Assembly: GCF_003672135.1 (NCBI RefSeq)
Contig: NC_039515.1
Span: forward strand, 7,440,001-7,504,000
Direction: 5' to 3'
Source of the DNA: Ooceraea biroi
Lineage: Eukaryota; Arthropoda; Insecta; Hymenoptera; Formicidae
Length of the DNA stretch: 64,000 nt
Shown: positions 38,311 through 50,613 of the stretch, one piece after another
Layout: every line of letters begins with the position of its first letter
Numbering within the stretch: position 1 is the first letter of the stretch
Position numbers and translations under genes: made by a program
The notes under the pieces: model-generated
Told to the model about the DNA's origin: nothing
The model's input: only the letters and a program-made list of their open reading frames with translations
The model's database searches: none

Positions 38311-39194
38311 GATTAACGGAGCAACCTCGAATGACCTTGACCTTGACATATGTTGTCACGGTCCCCTCCTGAGTGACCTTCAAAAGGTTTTAGCCGTCGC
38401 TCATTGTTTATTAAAAAGTTATTAACAAAAGAAGTTTCGAAAATATAGTAGTTATTTTGAATATTGAAAGACATAAACGACGAATATGAACGAAGGAAGG
38501 AAAGTGATTTAACCTAACCTAATCTAATCTAACCTGGTTAGGTTAGGTTAGGTTATATTTTCCGAAACTGGAGCCCGGACACATATACGCTCGTTTTTCA
38601 GCCCGTTTCGTGGGAGGGCGGGGGGGGGGAGGGGCGTTGCCCCTCCCCCCCGCCGGAGCCGGTGTTACAGATTTCACCGTACAGATTTTGATCACCTGGT
38701 ACACGGCACGGATTCTGGTGGGGGGGGAGGGGCGAAGCCCCTTCCCCCGCCCTCCCGCAAAGCGGGCTGAAAACGAGCGTATGTGTCCGGGGCTCCAGTT
38801 TCGGAAAATATAACCTAACCCAAACCTATTTCTGATTTAAAGGTAAAATTCCATCAAGTATACTCTTTCGTAAACGTATATGATATCATAAAATTATGCT
38901 CTATTCATTAAACTTTGTTGTTAATAACTTTTTAACAAACAACGAGCGACGGGTGAAACCTAGTGCGGGTTATTCGGGAAGGTGGCTTTTGTAATATATG
39001 TCAAACTCAAGTCCTTGCTTCGCGTGGACAGGTGAAAATTCGTGCAAAATCATTAAACTTCTTTTGTTAATAACTTTTTAATAAACAATAAGCGACGGCT
39101 AAAATCTTTTGAAGGTCACTCAGGAGGGTGACCTCTATAATATATGTCAAGGTCAAGGTCATCCGAAGTTGCTCCGTTAAACTAAATAATTACC
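38308..39194. mobile_element. Long-TIR foldback element, copy 2 (887 bp)
   Basis: This is the same family as 3419-4263. The outermost GGTAATTAT of the left terminus is missing, while the right end CTAAATAATTACC is complete. It keeps a pair of GC-rich arms (38554-38630 and 38748-38811) around a core (38649-38716) that is inverted relative to copy 1. A TTAGG-type palindrome occupies 38507-38555. No transposase is present. Confidence 0.75.
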
Positions 39195-40460
39195 TTCAGA
39201 TTATGTTTGTCACTCTGTGACGTTGTTGCTGCAAATTCAAATGGACTATGTTATGAATCAATTTTGTGCAGGAAGGCAACGCTGGAACACATTGTTTTCA
39301 TGAATGCTTGATTCATAAAACTATCATTATTAATTTAATATAATCTGAGGATTAAAATTGCGGTGTTATAAAATGGAATATATATAGCTCAGATTATGTT
39401 GTTCACTTGCAAACATCGCTCAAAAAGTAATCCGCGATAAAAAGAGTAAACCAAGTCCCCATGCACGAAACCCTTTCATCGAGATGTCCCGTCCTCTTGG
39501 CTTGGGGATAACAAGTCAATAGCATTTTTGTCTCCACCGCACCGGGACTGATGTTCTATTTTTGTAAAAGTATTATTATATATTAAAAATTTACTATTAT
39601 TATTATTATTATTGCAACAAATGTAATTATTGTACATTTGGAAGAGCATTATTAAATCATTATTTTTTGTTAATTGTTATTAACAATTAATTGTTAATTA
39701 ACTGTTTGTTATAATGGGTGGCAAAATAAGTTTTTCATAATTCGTTTGAAGCAGCGAATCTTATAATCCACTTTAATTCAACATGAATTTTCTTCACATG
39801 TTTTCCGTACGACACAATGAAATTCCGAGGAATTAAATAAAATTTCGTTGGACGCTTCGCATAGCCGAGAGCTAACTCTGCATTTCACACGATATAGAAT
39901 GCATAGTGCACACGTTTGCAGCTTCCAGTTTCGTTTCATTCGGATGGAACCTCGCATCTATTATTCGGATCCTGTCCGAGGATCGCGAGGAACCTTTCTC
40001 GAGTGCGTCGATCGTCGAATAAAGACAACATCGTGCTCGGCATTTATTTCCACTTCTTGCGGGTGGGGTCCTGAGGACTCCGCGCGACATCGGAAGTGCT
40101 TCTCCCGGAATTCTCGAGGACCCAGGAAAACGTGATCGGCATTAAAGTGTCGGGACATCTCGATGAAAACTTTCGCGCTTACTCGAGCATCCGGTGTCCG
40201 AGAATCCGACTGATTGCGCATAAATCACTGCCGATTATCCTCTCGACGCGTGTCCAAAATTACCTCCAGATTGTCACCGACAAGATATCTCGATCTCGGC
40301 GCACAATTATTGAGATAGAATGTTTCTGAACAATGCTGAGAGCTCAGAGATGAATCGTAATTCATTCACGGTGGTTTTCTGCTGAGATAGTATTTGTGCG
40401 TAAATATTCCTTTAAATTTAACTATATTACATGTACTTATATTATATTTTTTTATATTTA
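39195..40460. other. Non-coding stretch
   Basis: No gene supported. A short ATT/TTA repeat lies near 39590-39612. ORFs at 39848-40329 overlap on both strands without a domain. Confidence 0.5.
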
Positions 40461-41758
40461 TTGGGTTGGCCAAAAAGTAATTGCGTTTTTTTCCAATAGA
40501 TGGACATACATGTCTTGAAATGTAACTAACTTCATTCTAAACCGCAAATTCATTATGTAGGTTAACGACTCACGGTTCAAGCTTGTTTTAGAAAAAGAAA
40601 GTACGCGATTTCGTTAACAATTGTTTGTTTGCCGTCGATTTCAAAATGGAAAATCAAAAAGAACATTTTCGTCATATTTTGTTTTATTACTTCCGAAAAG
40701 GGAAAAACGCTGTGCAAGCTCATAAAAAGTTATGTCATGTATATGGCGAAGATGCTTTAAAACTGCGGCAGTGTCAAAATTCGTTTACTAAATTTCGATC
40801 TGCAGATTTTAATGCGAAAGATGCACCACGCTCAGGAAGGCCAATCGAAATTGATGATGACAAAATAAAGGCACTGATCGATTCCAATCGGCGTTTAACG
40901 ACACGAGAGATTGCTGAGAATCTTAACATATCGAAATCGAGTGTTGAAAACCATTCAAAACGACTTGGATACATTAGTAAGCTCGATATTTGGGTAGCAC
41001 ATGAGCTCAAAGAAATTCATCTCACTAAGCGTATTGACATCTGCGATTCTCTTTTGAAACGTGAGGATAATGATCGATTTTTGAAACGCATGATAACAGG
41101 CGACGAAAAATGGATCGTCTACAACAACGTCAAACGAAAAAGATGGTGGAGCAAGCGTGATGAACCTGCTGAAAGCACTTGAAAAGCAGATATTCACCAA
41201 AGAAAGATTATGCTGTCAGTCTGGTGGGACTTTAAAGGTATTGTGTATTTTGAGCTGCTTGCAAGGAATCAAACCATTAATTCAGACGTATACTGTCGTC
41301 AACTGGATAAATTAAATGATGCCATCAAACAGAAACGTCGAGAATTGGTGAATCGCAAAGGTGTTGTGTTTCACCATGATAACGCTAGACCACGTACACG
41401 TTTGGTCACTCGTGAAAAATTGTTGCAGCTTGGATGGGATGTGTTACCATGATGTTACCACATCCACCATATTCGCCAGACCTGGCACCATCAGATTACC
41501 ATTTGTTTCGTTCTTTGCAAAACGCCTTGAATGGTAAAACCTTTACTGCTGATGAGGATATGAAATCGTTGTTGGAATAGTTTTTTGCTGAAAAAGATAA
41601 GAACTTTTTTGAGCGCGGAATCATGAAGTTGCCTGAAAAATGGCAAAAGATAATCAAACAAAATGGACAATATATTGTTTAATAAAGTTTTTGTTTCCCA
41701 TGAAAAATTCGCCTTTTATTTATATAAAAAAAACGCAATTACTTTTTGGCCAACCCAA
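40461..41758 (+). mobile_element. Mariner element A2 (mellifera-like), 1298 bp, defective
   Basis: It is flanked by TA (40459-40460 and 41759-41760). The termini begin TTGGGTTGGCCAAAAAGTAA at both ends. Same length as A1 at 5908 and only scattered differences. A2 lacks the frameshift of A1 but shares two other lesions and adds a new stop. Confidence 0.95.
40646..41682 (+). pseudogene. Mariner transposase, broken (element A2)
   Basis: From the ATG at 40646 the frame is open for 178 residues, through both HTH segments, WVAHEL (normally WVPHEL) and TGDEKWIVYNN, to a TGA at 41180-41182 that is also in A1. The frame continues (MLSVWWDFKGIVYFELLARN, then HHDNARPRTR) to a TGA created by the 11-bp duplication at about 41445-41466, again shared with A1. 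YSPDLAPSDYHLF follows in the shifted frame. A private TAG at 41578-41580 lies near the C-terminus. All three catalytic Asp codons are still encoded, but in pieces. The shared lesions show that the two copies descend from one already defective element. Confidence 0.93.
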
Positions 41759-41760
41759 TA

Positions 41761-44702
41761 TATTACATCTCCGCGTATTGATGGTGATTGCAGTTGCTTT
41801 GCTTGCTGTAGCATAAGCTGATTTGCGTTACATTTTCATGCGACATCCAAGAGATGCATAATCTCACATTCCTCCGCGCGTTCCTAGACGCATTTTCGAG
41901 GTATTTCATCATCCATGGATATTCATAGGACAGGTATTATCGTTGCCAGGCGTTCCGCTTATCGTCTCAGCCTGTGTCGATCTCCCGAGTCAGCAGGGCG
42001 ACAGTCGGCCCAAATCAGCACCGTCCAAGTGCCAACCATGTCGCATCCTCGGGCGCGTTCCTCCTCGCTCGGCAATGCAATTATGCGCCGACTGCAGGCA
42101 GGCTGCCGATTAATTATTGCACGCCTACGATGGTAATCCTCGGATCGATTTACTTCCTCTGTTCGGGTTCTGTACGTCTAATTACAAGCTGCACTTACAG
42201 ATTGGTCTTCGGGTCAATGGGCGCGGATGCGCGACCAGCTCGACGCAGCGATGCATTCAGCGTTGCGTGCATCGCTCGGAACGACACTGCGAGTAATCGT
42301 TCCAGAACAGACATAGGATATGTCGACTCGCATTACTCGCCGAACTTTGCGAGTAATCGTTCCAGAACGGCGCATGATGTATCCGCCGGGATGCGGTCAG
42401 CAAGAATTTTCAAAAACAGGTCGCGCGAATTCTCAAGGGAAAAAAGTTAATATCATAAATGTCACACAAGAGTTCATAAAAATCTGTGAGAACACTTTTA
42501 TACGAATTTTCAATCACCTTTGAGACATGGATTTCACGATGTGAGAGAATCAAAGCCGGTGATGATGATCTGAAAACTATTTTTTTTTTCTCTAATCTTG
42601 AATTGCCTCAAAGAGATATTTCTTTCTCCTATAAATGAAAGATCATGGATTCATGAGAGATAAAAGGATCGCATTTACATTTACTATCGCGAGAGTATAA
42701 AGTTGAAGGAGATGCTTCCTGATGCTGTGAGATTGTGCAGTTTCTGACTGCACAATTATCTGGCAGGATAATCAACGACGAATAATAACGACGGGTAAAG
42801 TGCACGTTGGCCATATATTCGGGAAGCGCGTTACCGCGCCTCGTAATGGATGCAGCATTATTATCTTCAACAAGCCGCGCTCTCGGCAAATATTTTGGAA
42901 GCACTCCCAGCTCGTGCGAGCGAGCATCTGTTCGACAGACGGCGGCAGAAGAACGGTCACGTTATAACTTGGGGCTAGTTTTAATTTTGTGGTAATGTCT
43001 GCCATGTAACGCCCGGTGTACGGTCAGTTTGTCGCGATGCGGAAACAATGTAAATTCGCAAGGTAAAAGATGTCAACGAGTGCGACGGTGATAACGTATG
43101 AATGCTTGCACGCACATGTTATCAATTACTAACGAGACGCTAAAAATAGCAAAGAAACCGAGGAAAAATTAAAAGTATAAAGAAGAATAGAAACAATTTT
43201 CACGCGAATAAAAATATATAATTTATTGAGCTGAGAAATAGAATTTAAATATAATTCGCATATCTCAATATGTATCTATAATTTAATATAATTAAACATA
43301 TAATTTTAATAAAGAAATAATTCAATTAAACGAGTAAAAATTAAACGAAATGTTTCATTTGCACAAAGATATAATTGTGACAATTGCTGACTCAAATAAT
43401 TATATATAATTCTTATTACAATTTTACAGAATATATAATAATTGTAATATAAAATCCCGTGCACTCGAATAATAAATAATTCTTTGTGTCGCAACCGCAA
43501 ATGTACCAATGAATGTTTCGTGAGTGATTCTGTACAGCGTAAACGCGACGAGAGTTGGCCTTCGTGCGATTAGGTTTGTTGCTTTAGGATCGCGTTGCTG
43601 AAGGAACAACCGTTAGTCGACGGCTTTGAACCGCGGGCAGATGTTGCAGCCTAAACAGCGATGAATGTTTAGCCGCGTGTTTCGTTGCCGACTTTTTCCA
43701 ACAGTGCTCCGACGTTGCTACAAACAATTTTTAACTTCAGTTAGACCCGCAATAGTTTCTCGTGCTAGTTGATTAAAATACGCCTTTCTGTTTTTCTTTT
43801 CTTTTCTTCTTTTTTTAAACATTCCGCACAAGTTGGATATCCGTGATGGATTTTTATGAGATTTGCAACGGTGAAATTTCAGTATAGGCGCGCGAAAAGC
43901 CCGGAACTACGATCGTTACGCGAGTCACGCGAGAGAATCGCCGCGGTGGCAGTGGAGAGAGCGAAGGGTTGATTGCCGCAAAACAGCCGGCACGATTAGC
44001 ACGCTCCTTTTTTTTCCTCCTCAGTCATTGGGTTTTTTTATTCCCCTTGCGAATTTATTCCGCCCACGTTTTGTTTACCGTGCTTTCGGACCGCCGAATC
44101 GCTTGCGTAACCGGAAACGGATCACCGGCTACGCGATCGACAAACGGATATGGAAAAAGAGTGAGAAAGCTAGAAAGAGAGAGAAAGATAAATGGAGGGC
44201 CATGACCGAAATGCAAATTCGCTCACGTTACTCGTATAGAACTCCGTCGAATCGGAGTTGTCGTCGATTCTCGTTTGATTGGCTCGATTTTCATGTTAAC
44301 CGTACACCTCGCAATCTGTATACCTTAAATTCACAGAAAAATTCAACACGATAAATTTATATAAACAGTGAAGTTACGCAGTACCGAAGAAAACATCGCT
44401 GTTTCGAGAGACTATTTTTCTTCAAAACATGAGAGTGAATTTCAGCAGTCCGATCGATACAATCAGCAACCGGCTCGGAAGGGGAGCTTTCTCTCTTCCG
44501 TGTTCGGTCTTCCGGTAAGAATAGAATTGAACGGAGCGACAACGACGACGGCGATCGAGAAGATTGTCGAGAACATCGGAGGGCGAACCGGAAATCGGGT
44601 CAACGAGGTCAAGTGGCCGGTCGGCCGGCCGATTGAATTGATCCTCGTAAAAAGATTGTAATATGCGAGCCGCGGCGACACCACAACGCGACGAAGAGAT
44701 AT
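41761..44702. other. Non-coding stretch
   Basis: No gene supported. It contains one short direct repeat (42288-42368) and AT-rich tracts (43150-43450). The ORF at 41974-42450 (158 residues) has no domain and overlaps two others. Confidence 0.45.
42288..42368. repeat. 21-bp direct repeat with 60-bp period
   Basis: The word TGCGAGTAATCGTTCCAGAAC occurs at 42288-42308 and 42348-42368, with a partial inverted copy (CATTACTCGC) between them. Confidence 0.85.
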
Positions 44703-44704
44703 TA

Positions 44705-46622
44705 GGGGTGTGATTTAGTTTTGAGGGTTTTTTTGCTCAAAAACGCATGTATTTAAATATCATAATGAATGAATACCTTACTCAAAATATTTTCCTTCCT
44801 TTTCTATAACTTTTTCCCATCTTTCTGGCAAGAGATGGATTCCACCACGATAAAATCACTCTTCTTTTTAGTTGATCCATTCGTCGACGAATTTTCGCAC
44901 TTCTTCCAAATTATGAAAGTGTGTATCCTCTAAAGCGTGTTGCATCCACCGGAACAAATAATAATCGCATGGAGAATACGCGGGGTGCGGTGAGACTTGC
45001 CATTCAAGCTCTAATAGTGTTTGTTTCACTGATAACGCAACGTCAGGTCGAGCGTTGTCACGAAGAAGAATCACTTTCCGTCGTTTACTCGCAATTGGTG
45101 GTCGTTTTTGGTCCAATGCTTGCTTCAACTTGTACAATTGGTGTCGATAACGATCAGCCGTGACAGTCGTGCGGATTTAACGGCTCATAGTACACTATCC
45201 CACCAAATACAGAGCATTACTTTTGAACCGTGAATATTGCGTCTCGGAGTGGATGTTGATGGTTCGCCTGGATCCACCCATGATTTTCTGCGTTTCGGAT
45301 TATCAAACTAGATCCACTTTTCATCCCCAGTAACAATCCGGGACAAAAGACTCTTCTTTTTTTGCCTGGCGATCAACGAAATGCAAATGTTCAACCGGTT
45401 CGCAATGGCACTTTCCGATAATTCATGTCGAACCCATTTCCCTTCTTTCTGAATTTTTCCCGTTTCATGTAAATGTTTGGTAACTGTTGTACGATCAACA
45501 TTTAATGCTCTGGCAAGAGATGGATTCCACCACGATAAAATGACTCTTCTTTTCAGTTGATCCATTCGTCGACGAATTTTCGCGCTTCTTCCAAATTATG
45601 AAAGTGTGTGTATCCTCTAAAGCGTGTTGCATCCACCGGAACAAATAATAATCGCATGGAGAATACGCGGGGTGCGGTGAGACTTGCCATTCAAGCTCTA
45701 ATAGTGTTTGTTTCACTGATAACGCAACGTCAGGTCGAGCGTTGTCACGAAGAAGAATCACTTTCCGTCGTTTACTCGCAATTGGTGGTCGTTTTTGGTC
45801 CAATGCTTGCTTCAACTTGTACAATTGGTGTCGATAACGATCAGCCGTGACAGTCTCGTGCGGATTTAACAGCTCATAGTACACTATCCCACCAAATACA
45901 GAGCATTACTTTTGAACCATGAATATTGCGTCTCGGAGTGGATGTTGATGGTTCGCCTGGATCCACCCATGATTTTCTGCGTTTCGGATTATCAAACTAG
46001 ATCCACTTTTCATCCCCAGTAACAATCCGAGACAAAAGACTCTTCTTTTTTTGCCTGGCGATCAACGAAATGCAAATGTTCAACCGGTTCGCAATGGCAC
46101 TTTCCGATAATTCATGTCGAACCCATTTCCCTTCTTTCTGAATTTTTCCCATTTCATGTAAATGTTTGGTAACTGTCGTACGATCAACATTTAATGCTCT
46201 GGCAAGTTCTGAAGTGGATTCTGTTGGATTTTCGTGCAATAATGCTTGCAAATCTGCATTTTCAAGCTTTCTTGGTTTTCCCGAGCGTTCTTTGTCCTTC
46301 ACATCAGTATCACCACTTTTAAAGCGTCTAAACCAGTATTCACACGTCTTAATTGATGGGGCAGAATCACCATAAGTTTCCACAAGAATTCTATAACCGT
46401 CAGCCGCAGTTTTCTTTTGATTAAAAAACAAAAGCAACGCATGTCGAAATGCTGTTTCGGAAGTTGCATTTTTACGATGATATAAAAACGATTGCTATAA
46501 TGCTACTAAATGTCATGGATAATGTCAAGACTGTAAGAAACAACAGTTATCGGAAACAGCTATTGGAACAAACTGACACTACAGCCATCTGTTGCAAAAC
46601 CCTCAAAACTAAATCACACTCC
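44705..46622 (-). mobile_element. Mariner element C with internal tandem duplication (1918 bp)
   Basis: It is flanked by TA (44703-44704 and 46623-46624). The inverted ends start GGGGTGTGATTTAGTTTTGA and GGAGTGTGATTTAGTTTTGA. The excess over a normal 1.3-kb mariner is a tandem duplication: unit 1 at 44825-45509 and unit 2 at 45510-46198, with the word CTGGCAAG at all three junctions. Confidence 0.9.
44778..46480 (-). pseudogene. Mariner transposase, broken and partly duplicated (element C)
   Basis: The 5' part (FFNQKKTAADGYRILVETYG, then CEYWFRRFKSGDTDVKD, then LARALNVDRTTVTKHLHE) is a mariner HTH region. The first Asp is in TGDEKWI, followed at once by a TAG present in both units. After WWD there is a deletion and frameshift. 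The second Asp is in LRDNARPDVA. The third motif reads YSPCDYYLF, so the segment carrying the third catalytic Asp (normally YSPD-APSDYHLF) is deleted in both duplicated units. Hence the enzyme was dead before the duplication. The protein ends LLPERWEKVIEKEGKYFE at the TAA (44778-44780). Because of the duplication the middle and most of the C-terminus are present twice. Unit 1 also lost a base near 45168. Confidence 0.88.
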
Positions 46623-46624
46623 TA

Positions 46625-47218
46625 ATACGTTTGATGAGCCTTTCTCATTTGACGATGGTCAAAAGCTCTCGTTTCCCCTAGTTTCTCGGTTTTTCTCTTC
46701 ATCTCTCTTTCCCGCTCGCTTTCTCCACATGTACGCAGATGCACTTTGCATTCGCTTGCTTGCCAAAGCGCAGTGCTTGTTAACTGGAGCACCCGACCGC
46801 AATGATATTGCGGCAGATCGCAACAACCTTGTCTCTCGGAATTGGGGCTCATTACAGCAACACGTCGCTTGTTCGCCCGCCACGGAACACACGCGTGATA
46901 GAATTTCAAGAGTCTCCGTGACCTCTCGGGGAGAATCTGGCTCTTAAGGTCCTGATGAATAAGTGCTCTAATAAATGAGCGTTGTCTGAGGAAATTTGAA
47001 TGGAAGCACAAGGGGGATGTTTGTTATTTTGACCCTCCGCTGAATCTCATCAACAAAATGAAACGGGCTAAATTGACCGTGATACATCAAATGCGGCAAA
47101 TTAGAATGGAAACAAGGGATGGTACGTGCGCAGGGATCGGGTAAGACATAATGTAAAATATAACAATGACTTCCAGAAGCGCGAAGCGCTCGTAATAAAT
47201 TGAGAAAAATTACTTCAT
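46625..47218. other. Non-coding stretch
   Basis: No gene supported. The ORF pair at 46622-47011 has no domain. Confidence 0.5.
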
Positions 47219-47330
47219 GGTAATTATGTACTTTAACGGACCCAGCCCCGATGAGGTCACCTTGACCTTGACATATGTTGTCAAGGTCACCCTCCTGAGT
47301 GACCTGGGTCCGTTAAAGTACATAATTACC
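47219..47330. mobile_element. 112-bp palindromic MITE with 8-bp target duplication
   Basis: It is flanked by direct TACTTCAT (47211-47218 and 47331-47338). The ends GGTAATTATGTACTTTAACG and its complement make a 27-bp perfect TIR. The core contains the TTGACCTTGACATATGTTGT segment shared with the two long foldback elements, so this is a miniature member of that group. An 8-bp duplication fits hAT or P superfamilies. Confidence 0.88.
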
Positions 47331-47338
47331 TACTTCAT

Positions 47339-48797
47339 AATTGTAAGCGACAAAGTAAACGTAACACGTGTAATCAATTAGGTAATCAAATGGACCACGC
47401 GAAATGGCCGAAATGTAGCCACATTAATATAATATAGTGTAGCTATATAAAATGTTCACGCCGATTTATTACGATTTTCTCCGCCGGTCGTGCGATTTTC
47501 TTGTAGAATTTTTCCGAAATTAGCTCGTGGCTAAATTTAGCGTGAAACCTCGATGTTCGATCGATATTAAGCGAGTTCATTATTTATGATTGAATTCCCC
47601 CGCGGTGAACTTGCACGCGCCATAAATTTTATTGTCCCGGGAACCTCGGAATTATCTTGCCGGAATTATCGATCCGTGTCGCGGCCAGCGCATTCTGCAC
47701 GTTGTTTTTATTAGCGATTTCTTTTCGTCGACGTGCTCGTCCGCGGTTCCTTCATTAACCGCCCTCGCGCCATAAAACGCGACGCCGACCCCAGCGTCTT
47801 TATTACGTTCCTGAGACGTCGCCAGGATATATCGTAATCGTAAATATTCATAACAGCCAGCGAAAGATACTCGTTCACACGAAATTGTGTACTCGTTGCA
47901 AAATGTGTGTTGCTAAACGCGTCGGAATTAATAACGCGCGTAATATTGTCGACATCTCTGTTCCCTTTTGGACTTGTAACGCGCGTACGCACGATATGAG
48001 TATCAGTTAACACTGTTCTAGTTTAATCGGGCCTAATAACTGATATTGTAGGCAAAATTTGACGGAACGGGGACGCGATGCGATATGAATTATTATATTA
48101 ATATTCACGATAATTCATGGAGAGGATACGCATTGAGCGTGCATTGTTATAGTTAATGTCAGAAACAATACGTCGCTAATCTTGATCGTAATTAGCCAAC
48201 GTCAAAGAGACAGAATTGTTCTTCGACTATGAGAGATAAAAAGATTTTATTTTATCTCATTTATTTATCGTTAATTTTAAATCTTATTAGAGCTTGCTCA
48301 ATATAATGTTCGACTTTGAGAAACAACAAAAAAATTATTCGACAGGTGGCACACGAGATGCACTGACTATATTTATTATAATATTTATCTACGAGATTTT
48401 TAATTATTCTAATTACGCAACAAAAGATCAACTAACGATGCGGAGCCCGCATCGTTGCATCATAACGCTATACGAACGCGATTAGCTCGGTGCGAGCGAC
48501 ATCAGAGGCGCTTCCGCCTCGGTAGTCTTTTCCGCCCCCGTTTTTCCGCTCGTGTGCTGCTCGTCGTTTGCCACTTCGTCGTTTACGGAAGCGCACGGAC
48601 GTCGAAAGTCACGCCTCTCGCATACGAAGCGAAAACGTTGAAGAAACACTCGTGACGGTCCAACAACGTGACGCAAGCTCGCGCAAAACAGTGCACTCGC
48701 GCGTATTTCATGAGAAATGAAAAACAGTCGCCGGCTCCCGTAAACTGTATATTAATTGTGGAAATGTATCACGAATATATGTTGCATTCTCGATATA
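47339..48797. other. Non-coding stretch
   Basis: No gene or repeat recognised. CpG-rich at 48420-48700. Confidence 0.5.
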
Positions 48798-49660
48798 CAG
48801 GGTGGCCCATTTTAATTTATACAGTCGATTTTTTAAAAAACTAAAAGAGATACGAAAAAATGTTTCAGACAGACATGTCACGATTTCGAGGGGGACATAA
48901 GATGATACCATTGGTTTGACCTTGAATAGTCGTTTGAAGGTCACGCGAAGATCACCTTCAATTTCTTAAATTGAAACCCCAACTTTTTATTGCAGATTCT
49001 TATTCTCCATCGAAAAGTAAGTAACTTTTGTCGGAAACATTTTTCCGAAAAATGTCATCTTATGTCCTTAAAATGTCCTCAAAACTCATCTTGAAGATCA
49101 TTTTAGGGACATAAGATGACATTTTTCGGAAAAATGTTTCAGACAAAAGTTGCATGTTTTCTCGCGTAAAATCCGAATCCGTAATAAAAAATACCATGTC
49201 TCATTAAAAAAAAATTTCAGAATTCTAACTTCCGGTCTGAAATTTTTTTTAATGAGACATGGTATTTTTTATTACGGATTCGGATTTTACGCGAGAAAAC
49301 ATGCAACTTTTGTCTGAAACATTTTTCCGAAAAATGTCATCTTATGTCCCTAAAATGATCTTCAAGAGATGAGTTTTGAGGACATTTTAAGGACATAAGA
49401 TGACATTTTTCGGAAAAATGTTTCAGACAAAAGTTACTTACTTTTCGATGGAGAATAAGAATCTGCAATAAAAAGTTGGGGTTTCAATTTAAGAAATTGA
49501 AGGTGATCTTCGCGTGACCTTCAAACGACTATTCAAGGTCAAACCAATGGTATCATCTTATGTCCCCCTCGAAATCGTGACATGTCTGTCTAAAACATTT
49601 TTTCGTATCTCTTTTAGTGTTTTAAAAAATCGACTGTATAAATTAAAATGGGCCACCCTG
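48798..49660. mobile_element. 863-bp near-perfect nested palindrome (CAGGGTG ends)
   Basis: It is flanked by TA (48796-48797 and 49661-49662). CAGGGTGGCCCATTTTAATT starts one arm and its complement ends the other. The arms are about 423 bp long with very few mismatches around a 16-bp loop (49221-49236). Each arm contains a second palindrome: in the left arm about 49024-49068 and 49111-49155 are inverted copies of one 45-bp unit (ACATAAGATGACATTTTTCG core), so the unit occurs four times. There is no protein-coding sequence; the ORFs in both arms are mirror images. If transcribed, it would form a long hairpin RNA (inference). Confidence 0.9.
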
Positions 49661-49781
49661 TATATGCAATCGATATATATATGCAATCCACTGCTTTTCC
49701 GTTTGCATTACACACGAAATACGCGTTTCTAAAGAAAAGTATTTTAAAGAATTTAAAGATTTCATCTTCACGTGTATGTGC

Positions 49782-49804
49782 GCACACACACACACACACA
49801 CACA
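49782..49804. repeat. (CA)n microsatellite
   Basis: About eleven CA units. Confidence 0.9.
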
Positions 49805-50574
49805 AAATGTGATAAATAATAATGGACATACCCCTTTGTTTAGCGTAAGTTTTAATTTATTTTAGGAATTTCTGTAGGTTGGAGCTATAAAATATTAATT
49901 AGAGAATACTGAGCGACAGATTGTATGCGAAATATTAACTGCAAATTTGTTGTTTTAATTTAAGCGCGGCGTTCTCTTTGTAACATGAACGTACGCCGAA
50001 CGAATTTTAATATTAATATATTTATTATAATAACAAACATGTGTCTCCTCATAAATACTGAATGCATATAATATTAATTATCGAATATTTTTAACCGTCG
50101 CCAAGTGTATCAATAATGTAAATACAAATGTTTTAATTTAAATGGACAAATTCGGGTTGTCAATTTTAATATTTAACATTTTGCATAAAGCTTGATGCGT
50201 AGAGCGCATTGTTATTACGACTGTCGATAATTAATAAGCTCGGTGTAAATAATAACAATTCTCGGTAATTTTCGTTGTCCGACGTAATGTGATGCTTCGG
50301 AAATGTGACGCGTTTTCACCGTGTCAGTCATTTAAGAGTATCTTAAATGCGGAAGGCCGAACGAGATGAATGGTCGACCGACATCAAAGAGAGCGAATGC
50401 GTTCTCTTCCCTCTGCACACTCACGTGACTATGCGTGCACCCTGTCTTATGCAGACACAAAGGCGAGAGACTTTTCCTCCGAGAGGAGACTCGCCACGAC
50501 GTAGACTCGACGTCGAGTATTGTGTTCCGCCAGCGTAAGCGAAGTAACTATCATACGTTCCTTGCGTGAAACAA

Positions 50575-50577
<3 letters not shown>

Positions 50578-50611
<34 letters not shown>
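50578..50611. repeat. (GA)n microsatellite
   Basis: About seventeen GA units. Confidence 0.9.

Positions 50612-50613
<2 letters not shown>

Noticed and set aside
41974..42450. 158-residue ORF, Ser/Arg-rich
   Set aside because: Overlaps other frames, contains the 21-bp direct repeat, and shows no domain or splice support.
44921..45163. 80-residue plus-strand ORF, repeated exactly at 45608-45850
   Set aside because: It is antisense to the duplicated mariner transposase on the minus strand.
48708..48944. ORF with a near-identical partner at 49514-49732
   Set aside because: They are mirror-image readings of the two arms of one palindrome.
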